Origin: Vibrio cidicii
GTDB taxonomy: Bacteria > Pseudomonadota > Gammaproteobacteria > Enterobacterales > Vibrionaceae
Length of the DNA stretch: 64,000 nucleotides
NCBI RefSeq assembly: GCF_009763805.1
Contig: NZ_CP046804.1
Coordinates: 2,728,001 to 2,792,000, forward strand
Direction of reading: 5' to 3'
Shown here: one piece after another, positions 30,076 through 38,522 of the stretch
Position numbering within the stretch: the stretch's first letter is position 1
How the letters are laid out: the number at the start of each line of letters is the position of its first letter
Translations under genes and position numbers: made by a program
The notes under the pieces: model-generated
Databases searched by the model: none
Told to the model about the DNA's origin: nothing
What the model saw: only the letters and a program-made list of their open reading frames with translations

Positions 30076-31404
30076 GTGCAGTTAGGTTCCAGTACCACGC
30101 AGGTTTTCTATCACCTGCTGGATCTCGATGACAATCAGAAACAAGACTTTCTTCAAAAGCTCAAACAGAGTTCGCTTGAGTTGTATCAGAGCGTCATGCC
30201 TTTGCTCGAAGCCGACGGACAAGAGCCTTTCACGCAATTGCTGGGGTTTCACGCTCAGCAAGCAACCCACGCAACGCTGGATCTCTCCGGTCACCTGATC
30301 GACAAATACCAGCTCACTCACGAGCTCGGTCGTGGCGGAATGGGAGTGGTATACGCGGCGTATCGCGCCGATCAAACCTTCGAGCAGCAACTGGCGATCA
30401 AGTTCATTCAACCGACCTTAAGCAACATTTTGGGCACTCGGGCGCTGTTTGATGAAGCGCAGCTTTTGGCGCGACTCAATCACCCGTGCATCGCCAAGGT
30501 GTTTGATGGCGGCATGCATCAGGATTCGGTTTATATTGTGATGGAGCGGGTCGAAGGGGTGACGCTTGAGCGCTTTTTGCAGCACAACTCGCTTAGCAAG
30601 GCGCAAAAACTGACCCTGTTTCGCCACATCTGCCAAGCCATTGAGCATGCCCATCAAAATCAGGTTCTGCACGCCGATTTAAAGCCGGAAAACATTCTCA
30701 TCGATAAAGACCAGCGGCCTAAGCTGCTCGATTTTAACTTAACGCAAAAAGTGCATTCTCCGGCCTGCGGCGAAGGGCAGCTTGGCCTGCTCGCCTACAG
30801 CGAACACTACGCCAGCCCAGAGCAGAAAGCGGGCGCATATCTCACCCAGCAAAGCGACCTCTATTCGCTGGGCAAAATTTTGCAGCTGCTTTTCCCCGCA
30901 CAGCCCAAGCACTCGGATCTCCGTTTAATTGGCGACAAAGCGACCGCGCAGCGCACCGCAGAGCGCTATCTCAGCGTCAGCGAGCTGCGCCACGACATCG
31001 AAAATGTGCTGGCGTGCCGCCCCATTTCGCTCAAACTGCATAACCCTTTTTACACCACACGCCGCCTGTTGCAGCGCCGCCCTATCCCTTCACTGTTAAT
31101 TACCTTGCTGCTGATTTCGGGGGTGAGCTTCACCAGCACCTTAATGGCGAAAAACCGTCAATTGCATCAAGAAAAATTGATCGCTGAAGAGATGATGTAC
31201 GAAGTGACCAGTTTGATGTTTCACAGCAAGGGCAACGACGCGACGGAGCTGTCGGTCAACGCCATGCTGGAGATGACGCGGCGACGGATTCTCTCCAACC
31301 CTGAGATCCCCAAACACATCAAACAGAAGATGCTGCTGGCGATGCTCACTCCGGTGCCGAAAAAACAGAGTGTTGACGCCACCCGCACTGAAACTCAGAA
31401 ATAA
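30076..31404 (+). CDS. pknT: Hanks-type Ser/Thr kinase, PknT-like
   Basis: Membrane-bound Ser/Thr kinase of 442 aa. The kinase domain spans about 75-320: glycine loop GRGGMGVV (85-92), Lys109 in AIKF, catalytic loop HADLKPEN (199-206), metal-binding DFN (219-221) and ASPEQ (246-250). HAD replaces HRD and DFN replaces DFG, but the catalytic Lys and Asp residues remain. A membrane helix lies at about 339-357, then a small periplasmic tail. A GTG at 30076 is the only sensible start. Linkage to the downstream ECF sigma gene matches PknT-EcfP of V. parahaemolyticus, where the kinase activates the sigma factor by phosphorylation; the assignment is by homology and context. Confidence 0.82.
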   Translation: MQLGSSTTQVFYHLLDLDDNQKQDFLQKLKQSSLELYQSVMPLLEADGQEPFTQLLGFHAQQATHATLDLSGHLIDKYQLTHELGRGGMGVVYAAYRADQTFEQQLAIKFIQPTLSNILGTRALFDEAQLLARLNHPCIAKVFDGGMHQDSVYIVMERVEGVTLERFLQHNSLSKAQKLTLFRHICQAIEHAHQNQVLHADLKPENILIDKDQRPKLLDFNLTQKVHSPACGEGQLGLLAYSEHYASPEQKAGAYLTQQSDLYSLGKILQLLFPAQPKHSDLRLIGDKATAQRTAERYLSVSELRHDIENVLACRPISLKLHNPFYTTRRLLQRRPIPSLLITLLLISGVSFTSTLMAKNRQLHQEKLIAEEMMYEVTSLMFHSKGNDATELSVNAMLEMTRRRILSNPEIPKHIKQKMLLAMLTPVPKKQSVDATRTETQK

Positions 31405-31412
31405 GTAGTACT

Positions 31413-32849
31413 ATGAAACGGATTTTTTCTTTCACTCTGCTGTGGTTGGGCAGCCTTATGGCCCACGCCACGTCGCCCCAAACCGGCTATTTTATCGATG
31501 CGCCCGTCACTGGGCTCTATTACAAAACCAGTTCGAACTTGAGTGGTTTAACCCACAAAGGGGCATTTCAATACCAGCCCGGCGATGTGGTGAGTTTTTT
31601 CCTCGCTCCCAATGAGCAAGGCTACCTGCTCACCACCCTTTCCGCTCAGGAAGTGATTACGCCAACGCTGGCTAGCACCAAGCCGAGCCGCAGCATCAAC
31701 CTCACGCGCCTGTTGCTGTCACTCGACAGCACGCCGGAAAATCGCGATGAGATAGTGCTGGTCAGTAGCGTGCTCTCCAACCCTCAATTTCAGCAGCAGT
31801 TGCAGCGCATCGATCTCAATTTTCTCGACCACAGTGCCGAGCTTTTGGACCTGCCACTGGTGTCGGTCAAAGAGGCGGTGGCGCACCTAAACCAGAGCCA
31901 GCGCTACATTGAGCAGCATTTTATCTCTGACGAGGTGATTTTTTCGCCGCTCAATACCCGTCTGAGCAACATCATGATCAAGAAGAAAGATTGGCGCGGA
32001 CGCGCTTGCGCGCTGGATGTACGCCATCTCGAACGGCCAGATTACCGCACGCCGATTGGTGCGATGAGCTTTGAAATCACCGCTGAAAGCCTGATCCAAT
32101 ACCCAAGCCTTGGTGATTATTTCAATGGCTGCTTTTTAGACCGAACCCAGCCGTACGCGCAGAAAACGGTTGAGCCGCTGAGTGATTTTGCCCGCTGGCA
32201 AGGGGTGATTGGCTGCGCGGCCAAAGGCTGTACTCGCAACGATCTCAATGGTTTTTCTTTGGAAGATTTCGACGACGAAGGGGATTGGAAATATCGCTCC
32301 GTGGCGCTCAATTTCGATCCGCAAACCCAACTGATCCTCGGCAAAGTGCAAGGCATGGGGCGTAGCGAACGCGTCCCGCACGCCAATCGCAGCGAAATGA
32401 TCTGGTTTACTTACCCAGAATCGCTTGGCAACCGCATTGCTTACCAAGGGGTATGGAAAGAGACCGTCTACCAAGAGAGTGATATCAGCGAACGCTGCCT
32501 ACTGATCGAACAGGGTAAGGTGTTTGCAGGACCAAGTAGCATTGAGCACTGCCCGACAACGCGGCGCAGTTACCCGCAAGAGATTAGCGCGCAATACGCC
32601 GATATGTGGTGGCTCAAAAACCCTAATGGCTACGCGCAACTGGCGCAGATGAACATCATGGTGCGCTGGTTTCCCACAGAGTACCCGGCGCAGTACACCA
32701 CTTGGGAGTATCTGCCCGCAGGGCAAGGATGGGATCAAGGCATTTTGTACCGTTACCAGCAGCAAGTTTCCCCACAACGAGACGGCTCCGACCGGATCGA
32801 TACCTTTCGCATCTCTGAATTTGTTAAAGTCGCAGGAGAAGCTTCATGA
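31413..32849 (+). CDS. Exported protein of the kinase/ECF sigma locus, function unknown
   Basis: Protein of 478 aa with a signal peptide (1-20, cleaved about AHA-TS) and no lipobox, so probably periplasmic. The N-terminal segment IDAPVTGLYYKTSSNLSGLTHKGAF resembles a small domain common at the start of gammaproteobacterial lipoproteins. The remainder, with several Cys (RACALDV, GCAAKGCTRND, ERCLLIEQ, EHCPTTRR), is not a family I know. It lies eight bases after the kinase gene and overlaps the sigma gene by four bases (ATGA), so kinase, this gene and sigma are one operon. A role in sensing for the kinase is an inference from this placement. Confidence 0.72.
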   Translation: MKRIFSFTLLWLGSLMAHATSPQTGYFIDAPVTGLYYKTSSNLSGLTHKGAFQYQPGDVVSFFLAPNEQGYLLTTLSAQEVITPTLASTKPSRSINLTRLLLSLDSTPENRDEIVLVSSVLSNPQFQQQLQRIDLNFLDHSAELLDLPLVSVKEAVAHLNQSQRYIEQHFISDEVIFSPLNTRLSNIMIKKKDWRGRACALDVRHLERPDYRTPIGAMSFEITAESLIQYPSLGDYFNGCFLDRTQPYAQKTVEPLSDFARWQGVIGCAAKGCTRNDLNGFSLEDFDDEGDWKYRSVALNFDPQTQLILGKVQGMGRSERVPHANRSEMIWFTYPESLGNRIAYQGVWKETVYQESDISERCLLIEQGKVFAGPSSIEHCPTTRRSYPQEISAQYADMWWLKNPNGYAQLAQMNIMVRWFPTEYPAQYTTWEYLPAGQGWDQGILYRYQQQVSPQRDGSDRIDTFRISEFVKVAGEAS

Positions 32850-33418
32850 AGACAGCAAGCTCACAACTTACTCAAATTATCCGCCAGTGGCAGGCGGGCG
32901 ATAAGCAGGCCGAAAGCCAGCTCTATCAGTTTGCCTATTTGCAGTTGCGCCACATTGCCCAGCAAGAGCGCGAGCGCAGTGCAGAGAAATATGGCACTGA
33001 GAACCAAGTACTGGCCGACAGCGTCAACAGTACCACCGCTTTAATTCACGATGCCTATTTGAAAATGTCGAACAGCGATCTGAGTGAGATCACCAGCAAG
33101 CGGGCCTTTTTCCTCATGGCCGCCAAAGTGATGCGGCAGATTTTGATCGACAACGCGCGTGCGCTACAGGCGCAGAAACGTCAGCAAGTGACGCAATTGC
33201 CGCACGAACAGGATGAAAAAATCGAGCAGTTGATCATCATGGACAAGGTACTGGACAACTTCAGCATCCGTTACCCGCGTCAGTCCAACGCACTTAAACT
33301 GAAATACCTAATGGGGATGAAAAACGAGGAGATCAGCGAACTGCTCGAGTGCAGCGCCAGCTTGATTGAAAAAGACCTCAAATTCTCCCGCCGCTGGCTG
33401 CAATCAAGGATGGCGTAA
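32846..33418 (+). CDS. ecfP: ECF sigma factor, EcfP-like
   Basis: Extracytoplasmic-function sigma factor of 190 aa, of the Sig-70_X6 type (ECF43 in current grouping). Region 2 covers LTQIIRQWQAGDKQAESQLYQF to about residue 95, and region 4 ends with MKNEEISELLECSASLIEKDLK. Thr63 in NSTTALIHDAYLKM matches the phosphorylated threonine reported for V. parahaemolyticus EcfP, which lacks the acidic residues most ECF sigmas use and is activated by PknT phosphorylation. No anti-sigma gene is adjacent, consistent with control by kinase. It overlaps the gene before it and is followed five bases later by the next gene. Confidence 0.85.
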   Translation: MKTASSQLTQIIRQWQAGDKQAESQLYQFAYLQLRHIAQQERERSAEKYGTENQVLADSVNSTTALIHDAYLKMSNSDLSEITSKRAFFLMAAKVMRQILIDNARALQAQKRQQVTQLPHEQDEKIEQLIIMDKVLDNFSIRYPRQSNALKLKYLMGMKNEEISELLECSASLIEKDLKFSRRWLQSRMA

Positions 33419-33422
33419 GGTG

Positions 33423-35027
33423 ATGCGAGCTAAAGCAATTTTCACTGCTGCCGCGTCGTTCGTCGCGCTGGCACTCTGGCAGTGGTTCACCCCAAGTCAA
33501 GCGTCATCGCCAGCAGCAGCGACGTTGCTCGCGCAGGCCGCTGACCTCCGCTCTGTGGCAAACAAAACAAGTCCGCCTGGTAACAAGATCGGCCCTACAA
33601 CACCCGCCCCAGTGACACCGCCAGCGACCATCACCCAACCCATTGAACCGAAACCGCCCACCACGGCGCAACAAGAGCAAGCTTCGCCGGAAGAGGAAGC
33701 GAAGGAGCAAGTCGAGCTAACCTTGAGCGCGACACAGACTCTCGCCTCCACTGGCGAGGGCAGTAAAGGCGTGGGCCAGAATCGTCCACCCGAAATCATT
33801 GCCACTGTGCAGCAGGCGCTGCAAAGTCAGATAGCAGGCTGGGATCTCGACCAAGGCGCACCACTGCGCTATGCCTTGGCGATTGACGGTCTGTTTCGTG
33901 ATCCCGACAGCGATGCGCTCAGTACCCGAGTGCAGATCAACGTTCCCGGATTAAAGCTCAGTGCGACCAGCCCATTGACGATCGTCGGCAGCCCAAACCA
34001 AGCGGTGAAGTCACCACAACTGCTGATTTCAGCGCGCGATGATCACCACGGAATGGATGACGATGCTTGGGTAACGGCGCGCTTTGATCTGCCGGCGATT
34101 GGCGAAACGGGTCACGCCTTTACTCATCCCTTGATTGGCCAAACTTTCTATCGCCTCGTCGCCAGCCAGAACTTTGCTGGCACGCGCTACCCGTACGAAG
34201 TGATCTACTGCGAAGCGTGGAAGCTGGTCAATCATCAGGTCTACTTTGCCGCAGCCAGCCAGCGGCGTGCGTGTCCTAATGATGATTCACTGCGCCTGAT
34301 TGGCGAATTTGAGCAGCAAGACGAGACGCTAATCCTCACCAGCAGCCTGTCGGCTTTTGATGCTCAGCAAACTTGGCTGCTGCGCAAGAGTTACCCCTCC
34401 AACATCAAAGCGGGTCTGACCAATCATCTCATCACAGTGCAAGATGGCAACCGGTACGAAACCTACACCATGCTGACTGATAAGCAAGCGATGGAACAGC
34501 GGCTCAACGTGCATACCGGGCAAACGCTCTATCAAATGCAGTTTTTTGACTATCTGTTTATTGATGACCTATTTATTGATGATCGGTTTACCGCTGGTCA
34601 GACTAACGACCGTGAGCCCAATTACGTTGCGGCGAAAGTCGGCAACTACATTTTTGAACGCCAAGCGACCGACCCCAGCAGCTACCAACGGTTTGATTCC
34701 GACCTTAACATTCACGCGGTGCGTGGCAGCTTTGATTGTTCAATCTTGCTGCCCTATTTTGACTTGTCCGTCGTCGCTGGGCGTGGCGGCTACGAAGATA
34801 TTGTCTCTTACAGCTACAACATCGAGGGCGTGGCCGAGGTGGCCTGCTTTGCTTTTCCATCGGGCGCAGGAAAAACATCACTGGCGATCAATCACGATTA
34901 CCGCGATGACAACGATTTTATTGAGGGCGAAATCTACAGCTATATTCTTCGCCCCAAAGCGCAGTACGCACACCAGCTGGAAGAGCTAAAAATCAATCTG
35001 ATTTATCACCACCCCATCAAGCCTTAA
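33423..35027 (+). CDS. Exported protein with cadherin-like and novel C-terminal domains
   Basis: Protein of 534 aa. Signal peptide about 1-27, then a Pro/Thr-rich linker, a dystroglycan-type cadherin-like segment from about residue 120 (NRPPEII, SQIAGWDLDQG, LFRDPDSD), and a C-terminal domain from about 235 (THPLIGQTFYRLV, YEVIYCEAWKL). The last two regions align by eye with the lipoprotein at 36129-38447, so the two are paralogues. The ATG at 33423 was chosen because it opens the signal peptide; the frame upstream overlaps the sigma gene. It follows ecfP by four bases and is probably in the same operon. Function unknown. Confidence 0.75.
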   Translation: MRAKAIFTAAASFVALALWQWFTPSQASSPAAATLLAQAADLRSVANKTSPPGNKIGPTTPAPVTPPATITQPIEPKPPTTAQQEQASPEEEAKEQVELTLSATQTLASTGEGSKGVGQNRPPEIIATVQQALQSQIAGWDLDQGAPLRYALAIDGLFRDPDSDALSTRVQINVPGLKLSATSPLTIVGSPNQAVKSPQLLISARDDHHGMDDDAWVTARFDLPAIGETGHAFTHPLIGQTFYRLVASQNFAGTRYPYEVIYCEAWKLVNHQVYFAAASQRRACPNDDSLRLIGEFEQQDETLILTSSLSAFDAQQTWLLRKSYPSNIKAGLTNHLITVQDGNRYETYTMLTDKQAMEQRLNVHTGQTLYQMQFFDYLFIDDLFIDDRFTAGQTNDREPNYVAAKVGNYIFERQATDPSSYQRFDSDLNIHAVRGSFDCSILLPYFDLSVVAGRGGYEDIVSYSYNIEGVAEVACFAFPSGAGKTSLAINHDYRDDNDFIEGEIYSYILRPKAQYAHQLEELKINLIYHHPIKP

Positions 35028-35034
35028 CGCTGGA

Positions 35035-35884
35035 TCAGAAGTTCCATAGCGCCTGAAGGCCAGTGCTCAAGGTCCAAGTGTCCGCATCCGGTAGCCAAGC
35101 TTGGCGCTGCTGCGGCACGCCCTGAGCGTCTTTGATCATGACGTTTTGCGGGTCTGACTCAAAGCGTTTCTCGTAGCCCATCATCACATACCAGGCGAGC
35201 GATAGGCCCGGCATAATTCGGTAACTGAGTGAGGCTTCCGCCGAGGTACGAAAACCAAAATCATCAAACTGAACATTGGCAAAACGGCTGTTTTCCGTCA
35301 CGCTCCACACAGGGATGCCCGCAGTCCAACGGCCGCTCACCCGCCAAGGACTCGCACCGTAGAGATGGCCGCTGTCATAGGCGATACCTGCGTCTAAAAA
35401 GATGTCGGTCGATTTCTCTTCCCAAGTGCTGTCTTCACTGAACACCGGATTTACATAGCCATTTTCCCCGCGCAGCGCAAAACGCTTGTAGGTTTGATAG
35501 CTAAACGCAGGTCCCGCCACCAAGCGCCAATCGTTTCTGCCATTTGTAATGCAGCAACACCGTGGTTGAAGCCTTGGTGTACTCAAACTGGTTGGTTTGC
35601 ATCAACTGACCACCTTGATGCCACTCTTCATCGGCAGAGGAGGGAGAAAACGTCGCCAGAGCATCAATGGAAAAATCAAACTGATCATTAATGCGATACA
35701 AACCACCGGAATTGAGTACCAGATTGGTGACGGTCACCTCTGACTGAGTCGCCGGGAAGTTTTCCTGATAAGTGATATTTTCCAAACCAAAGGTGAAGTA
35801 AGAGTAACCAAACTTGGTCTCTTGCGGCGCTTCTTGCGCAACAACCGAACCACTCAATACCACCAGCCAAGCTAACTGTTTCAT
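35035..35884 (-). CDS. Outer-membrane beta-barrel protein, frameshifted
   Basis: Protein of 282 aa after correction, with a short signal peptide (about 1-16, VVA-QE) and alternating aromatic beta strands ending in LQALWNF; a C-terminal Phe is typical of outer-membrane barrels. The frame stops after HYKWQKRLALGGGTCV. Removing one T at 35534-35536 on the plus strand (CGTTTCTG, expected CGTTCTG) gives KWQNDWRLVAGPAFSY and the full barrel. The ATG at 35884 follows GAGAGGTAA. It is convergent with the preceding exported-protein gene and divergent from the lipoprotein gene, inside the kinase/sigma region. No ligand is known. Confidence 0.78.
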
Positions 35885-36128
35885 TTACCTCTCCCTTTTC
35901 TTCGAATTGAGGGGCAGATGGTAGCGAGATGAGCAGGTTTTCCAAGCCAACTAATGATAAAAAAATCAAAATATATTTTACGGTTTTTTTAACCTTTTCC
36001 GTGTCTTGCATCTTGAGCTCAAGCCTTTTAAATAGACGCCAATTTTGTCTCTTCTTCCTCGGCTTAATGAAGAAGGGATCGGCATCAGCCATTCCATTGA
36101 ACAAAAAGAGAATGAAAAGGGATCTCAG
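35885..36128. promoter_or_regulatory. Divergent promoter region of barrel and lipoprotein genes
   Basis: About 244 AT-rich bases between two divergent surface-protein genes, containing both transcription starts. It is a natural place to look for a promoter recognised by the adjacent ECF sigma factor, but I cannot assign -35/-10 elements with confidence. Confidence 0.45.
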
Positions 36129-38447
36129 ATGAAAAAGGTAAGTTTGCTGGCAGCGTCAGTGGCCATCGCTTTAACAGGTTGTGGTGGTTCAGACAGTGGT
36201 TCGGATTCAAACAGCAATGTGGCTCCTGGCGGAGTGGTCATCACTGGTTTTGATGGTTACTTTAACCAGGCGGTGGTGTTTCTTGATCAAAACAACAACG
36301 GCAAACTGGATATCGGTACCGATACCCTTTTCGGCCTCACCGATGAGCAAGGTCGCAAAGAGATCCCTGCAGGTACGCAAGGTGTCTTGGCACTGCAAAC
36401 GCTGACTCCGGGCGGTGCAGTACAAACTGCGCTGACCAACCACGACGCGGCCACTTACGCGGGTAAATACACCATCGACATGGACCACCCAACGCAAGCA
36501 ATGGCGCATGAAGTGGTTCTGCGCGCTCCTGCGTCTTCTAGTGTGATCTCTCCACTCACCGACTTGGTGGCGATTGAAATGGCAGCAGGGGCCAGTGAGC
36601 AAGAGGCCGTTGCGAAAGTGAGCACGGCGCTTGGCGGCACTGATGCGCAGCCAATCAAACCGCTGAGCAATTTCATCGACGGTAGCGACAAAAACGCCAA
36701 CCTACACAAAACGGCACAGATCCTAACCGAATCTAAAGCCGCTAACCCAAGCAGTTACGACAAAAAAGCCGTCCAATTTGCTGAAGAAGCCGGCAAAATC
36801 GTCGCAACATTGACCACTGAGCAAGTCAACGAGGTCAACTACAAACCGGTAATTAAAGACACCGCTCCAGAGGGCGAGACGCTCGCACCAAGCGAAATCG
36901 TCAATAACAAACTGGTCGTTAGTAGCACAGTACAAAGCCAAGCACAGAAAAGCCTCAACGCACTAACCATAGTGCAAGAGGAAAATTTCTCACCTGCGAG
37001 GATTGCGCTTAATGGTTTGTTTAGTGATCTTGACCAGCAAACTATCGAGATTAAGGTCGGTACAGCCTCTACTTTGACTGAAGCTGGCCTTGTGGCGAAC
37101 ATGGATGGCTCTGATTTGGTGATCTCAGCGAAAGAAAGCGGCGTGATCAAAGCGGGCGAATTTACCATTGTGCTGCAAGCACAAGATAAAGCGAGTGATG
37201 CCAGCCTAGTCGGTTCACCAGTCAGCACCAAACTGATGCTCAAGGTAACGTCAGCAAACCTTGCACCTGTCGTCAATGAAGAGGCCAAAGCACAAATTCA
37301 AGCCGAAATTGATGGCTGGCAGTTGCAAGAAGGTGAACTGTTCTCGCAAACCATTAACTTGGCGTCACTCTTTAGCGACAGTGATGGTGTGATTAAATCA
37401 ACTACGGTTGGGCTCGGCGGCGTTGTCGATGGTCTTTCTTCAAATACAGATCTTGAGAACCTTATCGTAACCATTTCTGGTACCCCTAAAACGGCATGGA
37501 ATCAGAAAGGAAAGATCACCGTAAGCGTGAGCGACGATAAAAATGCTCAGTCGCCAACCGTGACTTTCTTGATGCCTGAAGTCAAAGCTGGTGTAACGCC
37601 GCCTGCGACCCATCCTCTAGAAGGTATTACTTGGTACAGACTTGAACACGGTGGTGGTACTCAACAAACGGATTTTGGCTACGATCGCATCTGGTGTGAT
37701 ACCTTGCGCTTTGAAAATGGTATTGTTTCGGGCAACGTACGTACACTCGATAACTTGACCCAATGTGGTGATGTTGAAGCCAGTTCTTGGTTTAACGGTA
37801 CTTATGAACTGCAAGGCAGTGTGGTTACAGCCACTTTTACCAGTGACGAAGGCACCGAGCAAGCTGAACTGACCATCAAAGATGCCAGTGAGATCGCACC
37901 GGGAGCAAAAGTGCTGATTTGGCACAATTTAGCTGAAAACAAAACGGAACAATACACGCTATTTAGCCGTAAGGCTGATGCTGAAGCTCGCATCCAGCTA
38001 CGCTCGGACAACGGCTCAGACCAACGCATGTTCCCAATGACATTGCCAACCGCCACTGAAGGCCAATTCGCCACTGGCAAGGTGTCGATGTCTCTGCTCG
38101 AAAATACTAACCCGCAAGATGACAATGTCATGGATGCGAACCTGATCCTTGAGATTGAAGACCAAAACTTCACCTGTGCAGACGCCAGTGAGTTCTATGA
38201 TAAAATGCTGTTCACTGGTGAGGGGCTCGGAAACGGAATCTCTTCAGGTGGCCAGTGGGACAGTAACTTCGAGTGCTACAACAACAAAGAAAACAATATT
38301 GTCCACGCGGCCATCGACTTTGATCTACCAGCCCTAACCGTGAACAACGTTTACAGCTTCGTTGGCAAAGTAAAAGACAGTCAAGGTGAATACATTGAAG
38401 CCATTAAGTTCAATATGACTTGGACTGGTACTGGTGACAACGAATAA
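36129..38447 (+). CDS. Large lipoprotein with cadherin-like repeats
   Basis: Lipoprotein of 772 aa. The signal peptide ends in the lipobox LTGC, followed by a Gly/Ser/Asp-rich linker. A segment with a calcium-loop-like run (LDQNNNGKLDIGTD) follows, then two dystroglycan/cadherin-like repeats (about 270-375 and 377-490; the second with EIDGWQLQEG and LFSDSDG) and a C-terminal domain from about 494 (THPLEGITWYRL, YDRIWCDTLRFENG). The latter two parts match the neighbouring protein at 33423-35027. The ATG at 36129 has AAGGG upstream and starts the lipoprotein signal. Likely surface or periplasm-facing; role unknown. Confidence 0.8.
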   Translation: MKKVSLLAASVAIALTGCGGSDSGSDSNSNVAPGGVVITGFDGYFNQAVVFLDQNNNGKLDIGTDTLFGLTDEQGRKEIPAGTQGVLALQTLTPGGAVQTALTNHDAATYAGKYTIDMDHPTQAMAHEVVLRAPASSSVISPLTDLVAIEMAAGASEQEAVAKVSTALGGTDAQPIKPLSNFIDGSDKNANLHKTAQILTESKAANPSSYDKKAVQFAEEAGKIVATLTTEQVNEVNYKPVIKDTAPEGETLAPSEIVNNKLVVSSTVQSQAQKSLNALTIVQEENFSPARIALNGLFSDLDQQTIEIKVGTASTLTEAGLVANMDGSDLVISAKESGVIKAGEFTIVLQAQDKASDASLVGSPVSTKLMLKVTSANLAPVVNEEAKAQIQAEIDGWQLQEGELFSQTINLASLFSDSDGVIKSTTVGLGGVVDGLSSNTDLENLIVTISGTPKTAWNQKGKITVSVSDDKNAQSPTVTFLMPEVKAGVTPPATHPLEGITWYRLEHGGGTQQTDFGYDRIWCDTLRFENGIVSGNVRTLDNLTQCGDVEASSWFNGTYELQGSVVTATFTSDEGTEQAELTIKDASEIAPGAKVLIWHNLAENKTEQYTLFSRKADAEARIQLRSDNGSDQRMFPMTLPTATEGQFATGKVSMSLLENTNPQDDNVMDANLILEIEDQNFTCADASEFYDKMLFTGEGLGNGISSGGQWDSNFECYNNKENNIVHAAIDFDLPALTVNNVYSFVGKVKDSQGEYIEAIKFNMTWTGTGDNE

Positions 38448-38467
38448 TCAAGCCTATATACAATACC

Positions 38468-38492
38468 AAGCCCCGCATCGCGGGGCTTATTA
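38468..38492 (+). terminator. Terminator after the lipoprotein gene
   Basis: Stem AAGCCCCGC/GCGGGGCTT with loop ATC, followed by ATTATT. It lies between convergent genes. Confidence 0.85.
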
Positions 38493-38522
38493 TTGGTTTT
38501 CTCAAGTTTTTGAGGGCTTAAG

